Source: Curtobacterium sp. PhB115 (GTDB lineage Bacteria; Actinomycetota; Actinomycetes; Actinomycetales; Microbacteriaceae). From it: 64,000 nucleotides of DNA. Under the pieces are notes generated by a model. That model was not told the DNA's origin. It made no database searches and saw nothing but the letters and a program-made list of their open reading frames with translations. Shown here piece by piece: positions 1 to 8,883 of the stretch. Location of the stretch: the NCBI RefSeq assembly GCF_003752025.1, contig NZ_RJKR01000010.1, forward strand, positions 1 to 64,000, in the 5' to 3' direction. The stretch's first letter is position 1. Each line of letters opens with the position of its first letter. The position numbers and the translations under genes were made by a program.

Positions 1-10
1 GGGGCTGCTC

Positions 11-74
11 GGGGGTGGGGGGGGGGGGGGGGGCCCCCCCGGGGGGGGGGGGGGGGGCGCCCCCCCCCCCCCCC
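11..74. other. Poly-G/poly-C homopolymer tract at the window edge
   Basis: Alternating pure runs of G and C: about 17 G, 7 C, 17 G, then 15 C. Nothing else in the window looks like this. Directly beside it (75-100) is a GCGCCTCC sequence resembling the gene-end palindromes seen elsewhere. A contig-end or low-quality read artefact, possibly a collapsed GC hairpin, is the likeliest explanation. No gene is called here. Confidence 0.6.
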
Positions 75-100
75 GCGCCTCCAGGACGGGTCACGTCGGG

Positions 101-1789
101 TCAGGACCCGGCGTTCTCCAGTTGCTCCAGCGTACGCCGTCGCTCGGCCTGCTCCGCTGGGTCCGGCACGGGCAGCGACGCCAGGAGCCGCTGCGTGTAG
201 GGGTGCTGCGGCGAACCGAGGACCTGCGCGGTGGTGCCCACCTCGACCAGGTCACCGCGGTACAGCACCGCGATCCGGTCGGAGAGCGCGCCGACGACCG
301 CGAGGTCGTGGCTGATGAACAACGAGGCGAAGCCGAGGTCCTGCTGGAGCTCGAGGAACAGCTCGAGCACGCGGGCCTGCACGGACACGTCGAGGGCGCT
401 CGTGGGCTCGTCGGCGATGAGCAGCTTCGGCCGGAGCGCGAGCGACCGGGCGAGCGACGCACGCTGCCGCTGCCCACCGGACAACTCGTGCGGGTAGCGG
501 TCGCCGTACGCCTTCGGGAGCTGCACGGCCTCCAGCAGCTCGTCGACCTGCTTCCGGGCGGCACGCGGACTCGACACCACACCGTGCACGACCAACGGCT
601 CGGCGACGCACTCGGCGATCGTGAGCAGCGGGTTGAACGACGTCGCCGGGTCCTGGAACACGAACCCGATGTCCTTGCGGAGGTGCTTGAAGTCCCGCTC
701 GCGGTACCCGAGCATCTCGGTGCCGAGGACCTTGAGGGACCCGCCGGTGACCTTCGTCAGGCCGGCCATGGCACGCCCGATGGTGGTCTTGCCGGAGCCG
801 GACTCCCCCACCAGACCGAGGACCTCGCCGGGACGGATCGCCAGGTCGACACCCTTCACCGCGCGGAACGCGGGCGAACCGAGACGGCCGGGGTACTCGA
901 TCTCGAGCCCCTTCGCCTCGACCAGCGGGGTGACGTCCTCGGTGATCGCGGCACGGCGAGCGGTGCCCGTCGACGCCTCGAGCCGGGGCACCGCGGCCAG
1001 CAGCCGCTTCGTGTAGTCGGCCTGCGGACGGGCGAACAGGTCGGTCGCCGACGCCTCTTCCACGATCTCGCCCTGGTACATCACGGCGACGCGGTCGGCA
1101 AGGTCGGCGACCACGCCCATGTTGTGCGTGATGATCACGATCGCGGTGCCGAACTCGTCGCGGCAGCGCCGGAGGAGGTCGAGGATCTCCGCCTGCACCG
1201 TGACGTCGAGCGCCGTCGTCGGCTCGTCGGCGATGATCACCGACGGCTCGAGCGCCAGCGCGGACGCGATGACGACGCGCTGCTTCTGCCCGCCGGAGAA
1301 CTGGTGCGGGTAGTGGTCGACACGGGTCTCGGGGTCCGGGATCCCGACACGACCGAGGTAGTCGATCGCCTTCGCCCGCGCCTCCTTCTTGGACACGCCG
1401 CCGTGGGCACGGAGTCCCTCGGCGATCTGCCACCCGACCGTGAAGACGGGGTTGAGCGCGGTGCTCGGCTCCTGAAACACCATCGCCCCGGCCGTCCCGC
1501 GCAGGCTGCGGAGCTTCTGCGCCCCGACGCTGACGACGTCGGTGCCGTCGAGCAGCACGGCGCCGCCGAGCGTCGCCGTCTCGGGCATCAGCCGCAACAT
1601 GGCACGGGCGGTGACCGACTTGCCGGAGCCGGACTCGCCGACGAGGGCGAGGACCTCGCCGGGACGGACGTCGAGGGTGACGCCCTTCACCGCGTCGACA
1701 GCGCCGCCGTCGGTCGCGAAGGTGACGGTGAGGTCGTCGACGACCACGACGGGTGCGTTCTCGTTCTGGGCGGTTGCGTCGTTCGTCAT
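101..1789 (-). CDS. Peptide ABC transporter, fused two-domain ATPase (DppD-DppF type)
   Basis: Cytoplasmic ATPase powering uptake of di- or oligopeptides, about 562 aa. Two complete ABC modules lie in one chain. The first has Walker A GESGSGKS at residues 51-58, signature FSGGQKQR and Walker B IIADEP. The second, in the C-terminal half, has Walker A GESGSGKT, signature LSGGQRQR and Walker B LIADEP. Each module carries the C-terminal HPYT/ADYT-type extension usual in the Opp/Dpp family. The start is the ATG at 1787-1789, which overlaps the permease stop as ATGA. The frame stays open further upstream, but that part is arginine-rich shadow of the permease gene. Last gene of the importer operon that begins with the binding protein at 5603. 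Fused DppDF ATPases are common in actinobacteria. Substrate is inferred from the family only. Confidence 0.95.
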   Translation of the reverse strand: MTNDATAQNENAPVVVVDDLTVTFATDGGAVDAVKGVTLDVRPGEVLALVGESGSGKSVTARAMLRLMPETATLGGAVLLDGTDVVSVGAQKLRSLRGTAGAMVFQEPSTALNPVFTVGWQIAEGLRAHGGVSKKEARAKAIDYLGRVGIPDPETRVDHYPHQFSGGQKQRVVIASALALEPSVIIADEPTTALDVTVQAEILDLLRRCRDEFGTAIVIITHNMGVVADLADRVAVMYQGEIVEEASATDLFARPQADYTKRLLAAVPRLEASTGTARRAAITEDVTPLVEAKGLEIEYPGRLGSPAFRAVKGVDLAIRPGEVLGLVGESGSGKTTIGRAMAGLTKVTGGSLKVLGTEMLGYRERDFKHLRKDIGFVFQDPATSFNPLLTIAECVAEPLVVHGVVSSPRAARKQVDELLEAVQLPKAYGDRYPHELSGGQRQRASLARSLALRPKLLIADEPTSALDVSVQARVLELFLELQQDLGFASLFISHDLAVVGALSDRIAVLYRGDLVEVGTTAQVLGSPQHPYTQRLLASLPVPDPAEQAERRRTLEQLENAGS

Positions 1790-2790
1790 GCGCCCGCTCC
1801 TTCCGCGGTGGCCTTGTTGCGTGCGTCGCGCGTCGACACCAGCTGCTTGAGCCGGCGGCGTGCACGGAGACGAGGGTCGGAGATGTCGTTGAGGCTCTCG
1901 CCGATGAACGTCACACCGAGCACGAGCACCACGATCGCGACACCCGGGAAGACACCCGTCCACCAGACGCCGCTCGCGACGTCGGACAGAGCGCGGCTGA
2001 GGTCGTAGCCCCACTCCGCGCCGGAGGTCGGACCGATGCCGAAGCCGAGGAACCCGAGGCCCGCGAGCGTCAGGATCGCGTCGCTGGCGTTCAGGGTGAG
2101 GATCAGCGGCAGGGAGCGCGTCGAGTTCCGCAGCACGTGCCGCGTCATGATGCGCCACGGGTTCGTGCCCATCACGCGTGCCGACTCGACGAAGGCGTCG
2201 TTCTTCAGCCGCACGGCCTCGGCACGGACAACCCGGAAGTACTGCGGCACGTAGACGACGGTGATCGAGATCGCCGCCGCGATGATGCCGCCCGCGTAGC
2301 TCGAGTTGCCGCCGGAGATCACGATCGAGACCACGATCGCGAGCAGCAGCGACGGGAACGCGTAGATCGCGTCCGCCACCACGACGAGGACCCGGTCGAG
2401 CCAGCCACCGAGGTAGCCGGACACCAGACCGAGCAGGACGCCCACGATGATCGAGACCACGACGGCCACGATCACCACGAGGACCGCGGTGCGGGCGCCG
2501 TAGACGACGCGGCTGAACACGTCGAAGCCGCCGACCGTGGTGCCCCAGATGTGCTCGGGACTCGGTGCGGCCGTGCGCGGGAAGCTCTCGCCGTCGGCAC
2601 CCTGCAGCTGGCCGAAGCCGTACGGGGCGATGAGCGGCGCCGCGATCGCGACGATGATGTAGACGGCGCAGATGACCACGCCGGTGATGAGCATGGCGCG
2701 CTGCCAGCCGGTGCTCTTGCGGAGCTGGACCACCACGGGCAGCCGCTTCCAGAGCGGCTCGTGGCGGTCGACGAGGGAGGTGTCAGCCAT
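1786..2790 (-). CDS. Peptide ABC transporter permease (DppC family)
   Basis: Inner-membrane permease of 334 aa. An N-terminal cytoplasmic stretch with a first membrane helix near residues 30-52 is followed by the OppC-type periplasmic loop (EHIWGTT..GFDVFSRV). The BPD_transp_1 core follows, with the EAA-type loop EAVRLKNDAFVESARVMG that contacts the ATPase. Start ATG at 2788-2790 lies two bases after the upstream permease stop, and the stop overlaps the ATPase start as ATGA, so the genes are translationally coupled. It pairs with the DppB-type permease upstream to form the channel. Confident in family, not in exact substrate. Confidence 0.95.
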   Translation of the reverse strand: MADTSLVDRHEPLWKRLPVVVQLRKSTGWQRAMLITGVVICAVYIIVAIAAPLIAPYGFGQLQGADGESFPRTAAPSPEHIWGTTVGGFDVFSRVVYGARTAVLVVIVAVVVSIIVGVLLGLVSGYLGGWLDRVLVVVADAIYAFPSLLLAIVVSIVISGGNSSYAGGIIAAAISITVVYVPQYFRVVRAEAVRLKNDAFVESARVMGTNPWRIMTRHVLRNSTRSLPLILTLNASDAILTLAGLGFLGFGIGPTSGAEWGYDLSRALSDVASGVWWTGVFPGVAIVVLVLGVTFIGESLNDISDPRLRARRRLKQLVSTRDARNKATAEGAGA

Positions 2791-2792
2791 CT

Positions 2793-3902
2793 CTAGAACC
2801 TCACTCTCGGGTCGATCAGTGCGGCGACGACGTCGACGACGAAGTTCGTCACCGCGACGATGACCGCGAGCATCGCGACGATGCCCTGGACGGCGACGAA
2901 GTCACGGGCGGACAGGTACTGGTTGAGCTCGAAGCCGAGGCCGCGCCACCCGAAGGTGGTCTCGGTCAGGACCGAGCCGCCGAGCAGCATCGCGATCTGC
3001 AGCCCCATCACCGTGATGATCGGCACCAGCGCCGGGCGGAACGCGTGCGTCCGGACGAGGCGTGATTCACGGACACCGCGGGAGCGGGCCGCGTCGACGT
3101 ACTCGGAGCCGAGCGAACCGATCATGTTCGCGCGCACCAGGCGCAGGAAGATGCCGGCGGTCAGCAGCCCGAGGGTCAGCGCGGGCAGGACGGCGTGCTG
3201 GAGCACGTCGCCGATGATCGCCGCGTTGCCGGTCCGGAGCGCGTCGATGATGTAGATGCCGGTCGCGCCGGGGATGCCGTCGAGGATCAGCTCGACCCGG
3301 GTGGACGCACGGTCGCCGAGCGGCAGCCAGCCGAGCCACACCGAGAAGACGAGCTTGAGGAGCAGACCACCGAAGAACACCGGGGTGGCGTACGTCAGGA
3401 TCGCGAGCGCACGGAGGAGCACGTCCGGCCACTTGTCGCGCATGTACGCGGCCAGCATGCCGAGCGGGATGCCGAGCACGAGGGCGACGATGAGCGCGTA
3501 GAAGACGAGCTCGGCGGTCGCGCCGCCGTACTGCAGGATGATCTCGGTGATCGGGCGGTTGTCCGTGGACGCCGTGCCGAAGTCACCGCGGAGGATGTTG
3601 CCGAGGTACTCGAAGTACTGCACGAGCACCGGACGGTCGTACCCGGCGGCGTGCAGACGCTCCGCCAGCTGGGTCGGGGTGAGCCGACCGCCGACCGAGG
3701 CGGTGATCGGGTTCCCGATGACGCGCATCAGGAAGAAGACGAGCGTCACCAGGATGAAGACGGTCGGGATGATGAGGAGGAACCTGACGAGGACGTACCG
3801 GCCGAGTCCGCCACCACTGCTCTTGGCACTGCGTTGTGCCTGTGGCTTGGTGGGATCGGTGCCGTTCACGTCCTGGGTCGCCTCTGGGGTGCTCAGGGTC
3901 AC
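2793..3902 (-). CDS. Peptide ABC transporter permease (DppB family)
   Basis: Inner-membrane permease of 369 aa. After an unusually long polar N-terminus (about 30 residues) comes the first helix YVLVRFLLIIPTVFILVTLV, typical of DppB/OppB. A large external loop contains GDFGTASTDNRPI. Several further helices and the coupling loop EYVDAARSRGVRESRLV follow. The GTG start at 3900-3902 is the only plausible one before the preceding hairpin. It is the second gene of the importer operon, separated from the binding-protein gene by 84 nt that hold a strong hairpin, so it is probably expressed at lower level than the binding protein. Confidence 0.94.
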   Translation of the reverse strand: MTLSTPEATQDVNGTDPTKPQAQRSAKSSGGGLGRYVLVRFLLIIPTVFILVTLVFFLMRVIGNPITASVGGRLTPTQLAERLHAAGYDRPVLVQYFEYLGNILRGDFGTASTDNRPITEIILQYGGATAELVFYALIVALVLGIPLGMLAAYMRDKWPDVLLRALAILTYATPVFFGGLLLKLVFSVWLGWLPLGDRASTRVELILDGIPGATGIYIIDALRTGNAAIIGDVLQHAVLPALTLGLLTAGIFLRLVRANMIGSLGSEYVDAARSRGVRESRLVRTHAFRPALVPIITVMGLQIAMLLGGSVLTETTFGWRGLGFELNQYLSARDFVAVQGIVAMLAVIVAVTNFVVDVVAALIDPRVRF

Positions 3903-3927
3903 GGGGAGGGGTGCCTTTCGTGCCGAT

Positions 3928-3973
3928 GCGCAGGCACGCGGGCGTTCCTCGTGGGAACGCCCGCGGCCTGCGC
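3928..3973 (-). terminator. Long hairpin between binding-protein and permease genes
   Basis: Inverted repeat of 20 bp with one bulged base. Inner arms are 3937-3948 and 3954-3965 around a 5-nt loop; outer arms are 3928-3935 and 3966-3973. No T-run follows. In peptide-importer operons such a structure after the binding-protein gene commonly acts as a partial terminator or mRNA 3' stabiliser. That role here is inferred. Confidence 0.7.
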
Positions 3974-3986
3974 GTGGGGCTTGGTG

Positions 3987-5603
3987 CTACTTGCTGAGGG
4001 TGGCGTACCGGAACTTGAACGAGGCGTCGAGGGTCAGGCCCTTGACGTCCTTGCCGGCGACCGCGACGGACTTGCCCTGCAGCAGGGGCAGCGTCGAGAT
4101 CTGCGAGGCCTCGCGCTCCTGGGCCTGCTCGATCAGGTCGGCGCGCTTGTCCGGGTCGGACTCCGCCTGCTCCTTCGCGATGAGGTCCTGGATGACCGAG
4201 TCGTCGTAGTGGTTCTGGACGAAGTTCTCCTTGGTGAAGAACGGCGACAGGTAGTTGTCGGCGTCGGAGAAGTCGGGGAACCAGCCGAGCTGGTACTCCG
4301 GGTAGGCGTCCTTGGTGCGCTCCTGGGCGTAGGTCGTGTAGACCGTCGACTGGATGTTGACGGTGAACAGGCCGGAGTCCTCGAGCTGGGTCTTCAGCAG
4401 CGCGTACTCGTCGTCCGAGGCCGAACCGTAGTGGTCGGGCGCGTACTGGATGTCGAGCTGCACCTTGCCGGTGACGCCGGCGTCCGACAGGGTCTTCTTC
4501 GCCTTGTCGAGGTCCGGACCGCCGTCGCCGTCGCCGTACATGTCCTTGAAGGGCTGGACCGCACCGGTGAGGCCGTCCGGCACCATCGAGTACAGCGGGG
4601 TGAAGGTGTCGTTGTAGACCTCCTTCGCCAGCGCTGCGCGGTCGACCACGTCAGCAGCGGCCTGACGGACGGCGAGGGCCTTCGCCTCGTCCGCGTCGTC
4701 CTGGCCGGTGCCGAACGGCTGGGTCTTGAAGTTGAAGACCACGTAGCGGATCTCGCCGCCGGGGCCATCGGTGACCTTGAGGGAGTCGTCCTTGCGCAGG
4801 TCCGAGATGTCCGTCGGCGTCAGGGAGCGGTACGCCACGTCGACGTCGCCCTTCTGCACGGCGAGCTTGAGGTCGGTCTCCTTGGTGTAGTAGTTGGCCG
4901 TCACCTCGGACGTCTTCGCCTTGCCGAGCAGGCCGTCGTACTTCGGGTTCGTCTTGTACTGGATCAGCTGGTTCTCCTTGTAGGAGCTGATCTGGTACTG
5001 CCCGGCGAACGCCTTGCCCTTGACGATGTCGTCGGCGCTGGTGAGCTTCGTCGCGCTGAAGACGTCCTCGTCGACGATCGGGCCGGCGGGGCTCGAGAGC
5101 ACCTGCGGCCAGGTCTGGTCGGCGTGGTCGAGGTTGAACACCACGGTCGTGTCGTCCGGGGTGTCGATGCTCTTGAGGTTGGCCAGCAGCGACTGCGGGC
5201 CGTTCTCGTTGTTGATCTTCAGCTCGCGGTCGAACGAGAACTTCACATCGCTCGACGTCAGCTTGTTGCCGTTCGCGAACTCGAGCCCGTCCTTGAGGGT
5301 GACCGTGTAGGTCGTCGGGTTCGTGAACTCACCCTTGGTGGCGATGTCCGGCTTCACGTCCGGGCTCCCCACGGGGGTGTTCATCAGGAACGGGAAGACC
5401 TGGTTCTGCACGGCGAAGGAGCCGTTGTCGTAGGAACCGGCCGGGTCGAGGGACGTGATCTTGTCCGTCGTCCCGATGCTCAGGCCGTTCAGTTCGGTGT
5501 CACTCACGCTGCTGCTCGCACAGCCGGTGAGCACCAGCGCCGTCGCTGCTGCTCCGGCGCCGAGCGCGATGCCGCGCTTGCCCCACTTGGTCACGGATGC
5601 CAT
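3987..5603 (-). CDS. Peptide ABC transporter substrate-binding lipoprotein (SBP family 5)
   Basis: Extracytoplasmic solute-binding protein of 538 aa. The N-terminus shows a twin-basic start (KWGKR), a hydrophobic stretch and a lipobox LTGC with the lipidated Cys at residue 28. The mature part is a typical SBP_bac_5 (DppA/OppA) protein with motifs such as GLSIGTTDKITSLDP and the TVTLKDGLEFANG strand. ATG at 5601-5603 was chosen because a GAGAGG ribosome site lies about 9 nt upstream. An ATG seven codons earlier lacks one. First gene of the operon SBP-DppB-DppC-DppDF. Substrate is likely di- or oligopeptides. Confidence 0.95.
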   Translation of the reverse strand: MASVTKWGKRGIALGAGAAATALVLTGCASSSVSDTELNGLSIGTTDKITSLDPAGSYDNGSFAVQNQVFPFLMNTPVGSPDVKPDIATKGEFTNPTTYTVTLKDGLEFANGNKLTSSDVKFSFDRELKINNENGPQSLLANLKSIDTPDDTTVVFNLDHADQTWPQVLSSPAGPIVDEDVFSATKLTSADDIVKGKAFAGQYQISSYKENQLIQYKTNPKYDGLLGKAKTSEVTANYYTKETDLKLAVQKGDVDVAYRSLTPTDISDLRKDDSLKVTDGPGGEIRYVVFNFKTQPFGTGQDDADEAKALAVRQAAADVVDRAALAKEVYNDTFTPLYSMVPDGLTGAVQPFKDMYGDGDGGPDLDKAKKTLSDAGVTGKVQLDIQYAPDHYGSASDDEYALLKTQLEDSGLFTVNIQSTVYTTYAQERTKDAYPEYQLGWFPDFSDADNYLSPFFTKENFVQNHYDDSVIQDLIAKEQAESDPDKRADLIEQAQEREASQISTLPLLQGKSVAVAGKDVKGLTLDASFKFRYATLSK

Positions 5604-5986
5604 GTCCGCTGCCTCTCTGGTCATGATTGCAAGGGTGCTGGCCGGCGGGTGGAACGTCTGTGTGCCCGGCCAGGAACGCTCATTGCTATCACCCTGTCAC
5701 GGAACTCAACGAACCGAGGGCGATTTGTTTACACCGCTGTAATGCACGAGCGCGTCGCGTGATGCATCATTCGTGCGTTCACGAGCGGCGCGTCGCACAC
5801 GAATGTTGCGTGGTGCAACCTGGGTCGCTCGGCGCTCGGGCGCGCCCGCCCGGCGATGGTTCGTGCGCTCTCGTGCACCCGCCTGGAGGCCCGCCCCGTC
5901 CGTCCTGCCCCACGCCCCCGCCCTCACGCACCCCCCGCACCCACGCCCCCGCGCGCACCGGTGCCCCACGCCCCCGCACCCCCGGC
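5604..5986. promoter_or_regulatory. Upstream region of the peptide-importer operon with AT-richer dyads
   Basis: Non-coding 383 nt. It contains a less GC-rich stretch at 5680-5770 with a dyad TTACA-4-TGTAA (5729-5742) and a perfect 10-bp palindrome TGATGCATCA (5760-5769). A loose promoter for the binding-protein gene may be TTGAGT (5709-5704, minus strand) with TAGCAA/AGCAAT near 5682-5688. These are plausible operator and promoter sites; no regulator is identified. The rest (5880-5986) is C-rich with no coding potential. Confidence 0.4.
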
Positions 5987-6874
5987 CGACTGGTCACGAC
6001 ACACCGCCCGCCCCACCCCGAGCGGTCACGTCCCGTCGGCCAGACCTCGGCCAGCCGACGGTGTACGACCATTCGACGCCCCACCCGCGGCACGTCCCGA
6101 CCGCTCACGAACCCTCGAGGGCACGCGAGGAGGGCTAGGAGGTGCACCCCCTGTCCGTCCTGCCCCACGCCCCCACGCCCCCGCCGACTGGTCACGACAC
6201 ACCGCCCGCCCCACCCCGAGCGGTCACGTCCCGTCGGCCAGACCTCGGCCAGCCGACGGTTTGCGACCACTCGACGCCCCACCCGCGGCACCTCCGGCCT
6301 GGAGGCCCACCCCTGTCCGTCCTGCCCCACGCCCCGGCCGACTGGTCACGACACACCGCCCGCCCCACCCGAGCGGTCACCTCCCGTCGGCCAGACGTCG
6401 GCCAGCCGACGGTATGCGACCAATGGACGCTCCACCCGCGGCACGTCCTGACCGCTCACGAACTCCCGAGGGCACGCGAGGGCGGCTAGGAGGCCCGCCA
6501 CCTGTCAGTCCTGCCCCGCGCCCGCCCACCCCACCCCGACTGGTCACGACACACCGCCCGCCCCACCTCGGCCGACTGGTCACGACACACCGCCCGCCCC
6601 ACCCCGAGCGGTCACGTCCCGTCGGCCAGACCTCGGCCAGCCGACGGTTTGCGACCACTGGACGCCCCACCCGCGGCACGTCCGGCCTGGAGGCCCGCCC
6701 CTGTCCGTCCTGCCCCACACCCCCGCCGACTGGTCACGACACACCGCCCACCCCACCCCGAGCGGTCACATCCCGTCGGCCAAACCTCGGCCAACCGACG
6801 GTGTGCGACCACTCGACGCCCCACCGGCGGCACGTCCTGACCGCTCACGAACCCCCGAGAGCACGCGGCAAGGG
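5987..6874. repeat. Degenerate tandem repeat array next to dnaG
   Basis: Six units each begin CGACTGGTCACGACACACC. Unit starts are 5987, 6185, 6339, 6537, 6573 and 6727, giving lengths of 198, 154, 198, 36 (truncated), 154 and about 148 nt, the last running into the dnaG 3' end. Every full unit carries a hairpin CCGTCGGC-13-GCCGACGG. Half-sites related to GAGYGGTCRCG occur in alternating orientation. Long units end with a block matching the dnaG 3' end (GCCTCCT-stop). Short units lack 44 nt there and show GGCCTGGAGGCC at the junction. No open frame here looks coding. Confidence 0.85.
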
Positions 6875-8794
6875 TCAGGAGGCCTCGGCGTCGGCGCGGA
6901 GCCGCATGCGCTGGGCATCGATGTCGACGAGCTGCCGCTGGATCTCGGAGCGCCGTTCGGCCTGCTCGTGCGGGTCGGCACGCTGCAGCTGTCCGAGCAA
7001 CGAGGCCTTGCGGGCGAGCAGGTCCCGCTCGACCAGGGCGACGACGATGCTCCGGCAGTAGGCCGCGAGGTCGTCGGCGTTCCGCGCGGGGATCGGCGCC
7101 AGCGCGAGCTCGTGCGTCAGGGTCCGGAGCGGTGCCGGGACGTCCGCGAGCAGTCGGTCGAGCCAGTCCCCCGCCCCGATGACGTCGACGTTGGCGACCA
7201 CGGCGTCCCGCACCACCGCGAGCATCGGTGCCGAGAACGTGGCGGATGCGGCGAGCCCGAGCAACGGCGCCCCGACGGACGTGGGCTGCTGCACCATCGC
7301 CATCACGGCGTCGCGTTCCATCCGGCTGATCGGGTCGTTCGGCAGGGAGCGGATCCCGGCGACGGGCTCCTCGACCGGGCCGGCCCCGTCGGTGGCGTGA
7401 CCGGTGCGACCGTCGCGCCCCGTGCCTCCAGTCCGGTCGTCCTGGCCACCTGAGCCCGCGCGCCGACGCGCGGTCTCGACCGATCCACGGACCTCCGGCA
7501 TGTCCATGCCGAGCCAACCGGCGAGCTCGCGGACGTAGCCCTGCGTCAGGGACCGGTCGCGGATGCCGGCGAGGACGGGGGCGGCGGCGCGGAGGGCACC
7601 GACGCGGCCCTCGACGGTCTCGAGGTCGTGGCCCTCCAACGTGCGGCGGATCATGAACTCGAACATCGGACGCTTGTTCGTGATGAGGCGGCGGATCGCG
7701 TCGTCACCCCGGGCGAGCCGGAGGTCGCACGGGTCGAGCCCGCCCGGCGCGACGGCGACGTAGGTCTGAGCGGCGAAGCGCTGCTCCTCGGCGAAGGCGC
7801 GGGATGCGGCACGCTGCCCGGCCTCGTCCGGGTCGAAGGTGAAGACGACCTCGCCGTTGGCGTTGGGGTCGGCTCCGGCCAGGTCGCCGAGCATCGGGCG
7901 CAGGACCTTGATGTGGTCGACGCCGAACGACGTGCCGCACGTGGCCACCGCGGTCGTGACGCCGGCGACGTGGCAGGCCATGACGTCGGTGTAGCCCTCG
8001 ACGATGACGACCTGCTTCTGCTTCGAGATGTCACGGCGGGCCAGGTCGAGCCCGTAGAGCACCTGGCTCTTGTGGTAGATCGGGGTCTCGGGCGTGTTGA
8101 GGTACTTCGGACCCTTGTCGTCGTCGAGCAACCGTCGGGCGCCGAACCCGATCGTCGCACCGGTGACGTCGCGGATCGGCCACATCAGGCGACCGCGGAA
8201 CCGGTCGTACGGCGACCGGTCGCCCTGGCTGACGAGCCCGGCGGAGACGAGTTCCTCCATCGTGAAGCCGCGCCCGCGCAGGTGGTCCTTGAGCATGTCG
8301 TACGACTTCGGGGCGAAGCCGACGCCGAAGTGCTGCGCGGCCGAGGGGTCGAAGCCGCGCTCCCCCAGGAACCGGCGAGCGGGGTCGGCCGCGGGGGTGG
8401 TGAGCTGCGCCGTGTAGTACTCGAGCGCCGCCTCGTTCGCAGCGATGAGCCGGGCACGGGTGTTGTAGTCGGTGCGGGGGCCGTCGCCCTCTTCGTAGTG
8501 GAGCGTGAAGCCGATCTTCGCGGCCATGCGCTCGACCGCCTCGGCGAAGGTGGTGTGGTCCTGCGCCATGATGAAGCTGAAGACGTCGCCGTCCTCGCCG
8601 CAGCCGAAGCAGTGGTACCGGCCGACCTGGGGGCGGACGTGGAACGACGGGGAGCGCTCGTCGTGGAAGGGGCAGAGGCCCTTCATCGACCCGACGCCCG
8701 CGTTCTTCAGCGTGACGTAGTCGCCGACGACGTCGGCGATGTTGACACGCGAGCGGACCTCGTCGATGTCGTTCCGCGCGATCCTGCCAGCCAC
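6875..8794 (-). CDS. dnaG: DNA primase DnaG
   Basis: Synthesises RNA primers for replication, acting with the replicative helicase. 639 aa, normal for the family. The N-terminal CHC2 zinc-binding domain shows C41, H44, C62 and C65 (CPFH...HCFGC). The central RNA-polymerase core contains the Toprim motif VVIVEGYTDVM, followed by FTFDPDEAGQRAA. A C-terminal helicase-interaction region follows a low-complexity, Gly/Asp/Arg-rich linker (around residues 440-470). The start is GTG at 8792-8794, with a TAGGAT -10 box 6 nt upstream, so the mRNA is probably leaderless. It lies downstream of dgt but has its own promoter. The 3' end is part of the adjacent repeat array. Confidence 0.98.
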   Translation of the reverse strand: MAGRIARNDIDEVRSRVNIADVVGDYVTLKNAGVGSMKGLCPFHDERSPSFHVRPQVGRYHCFGCGEDGDVFSFIMAQDHTTFAEAVERMAAKIGFTLHYEEGDGPRTDYNTRARLIAANEAALEYYTAQLTTPAADPARRFLGERGFDPSAAQHFGVGFAPKSYDMLKDHLRGRGFTMEELVSAGLVSQGDRSPYDRFRGRLMWPIRDVTGATIGFGARRLLDDDKGPKYLNTPETPIYHKSQVLYGLDLARRDISKQKQVVIVEGYTDVMACHVAGVTTAVATCGTSFGVDHIKVLRPMLGDLAGADPNANGEVVFTFDPDEAGQRAASRAFAEEQRFAAQTYVAVAPGGLDPCDLRLARGDDAIRRLITNKRPMFEFMIRRTLEGHDLETVEGRVGALRAAAPVLAGIRDRSLTQGYVRELAGWLGMDMPEVRGSVETARRRAGSGGQDDRTGGTGRDGRTGHATDGAGPVEEPVAGIRSLPNDPISRMERDAVMAMVQQPTSVGAPLLGLAASATFSAPMLAVVRDAVVANVDVIGAGDWLDRLLADVPAPLRTLTHELALAPIPARNADDLAAYCRSIVVALVERDLLARKASLLGQLQRADPHEQAERRSEIQRQLVDIDAQRMRLRADAEAS

Positions 8795-8800
8795 CCTCTG

Positions 8801-8806
8801 ATCCTA
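8801..8806 (-). promoter_or_regulatory. -10 box of dnaG, probable leaderless start
   Basis: TAGGAT on the minus strand, separated by 6 nt (CAGAGG) from the GTG start at 8794. Transcription would begin at or next to the start codon. Confidence 0.6.
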
Positions 8807-8841
8807 GTTCGTGGGAGCGACACCGGCCGACCGGTCGGCCA

Positions 8842-8883
8842 GGATGTGGACGGCGAGGCCGGTCAGACCGGGATGTGGACGGC
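8842..8883. repeat. 29-bp near-tandem duplication spanning the dgt stop
   Basis: GGATGTGGACGGC occurs at 8842-8854 and 8871-8883 (period 29). On the minus strand the first copy encodes the last Dgt residues (AVHIP), and the duplicated segment includes the stop at 8863-8865. Further similarity (CCGGTCTGACCGG versus CTGGCCGACCGG) extends the second copy. Confidence 0.6.

Noticed and set aside
5987-6874. CRISPR array
   Set aside because: Units are 150-200 nt and degenerate, with no short constant repeat alternating with unique spacers, and no cas genes are nearby.
5850-7060. Open frames on both strands through the repeat block, rich in Pro, Arg and His
   Set aside because: They arise from the repeated GC-rich sequence itself, differ between copies, and have no start signals or codon pattern of neighbouring genes.
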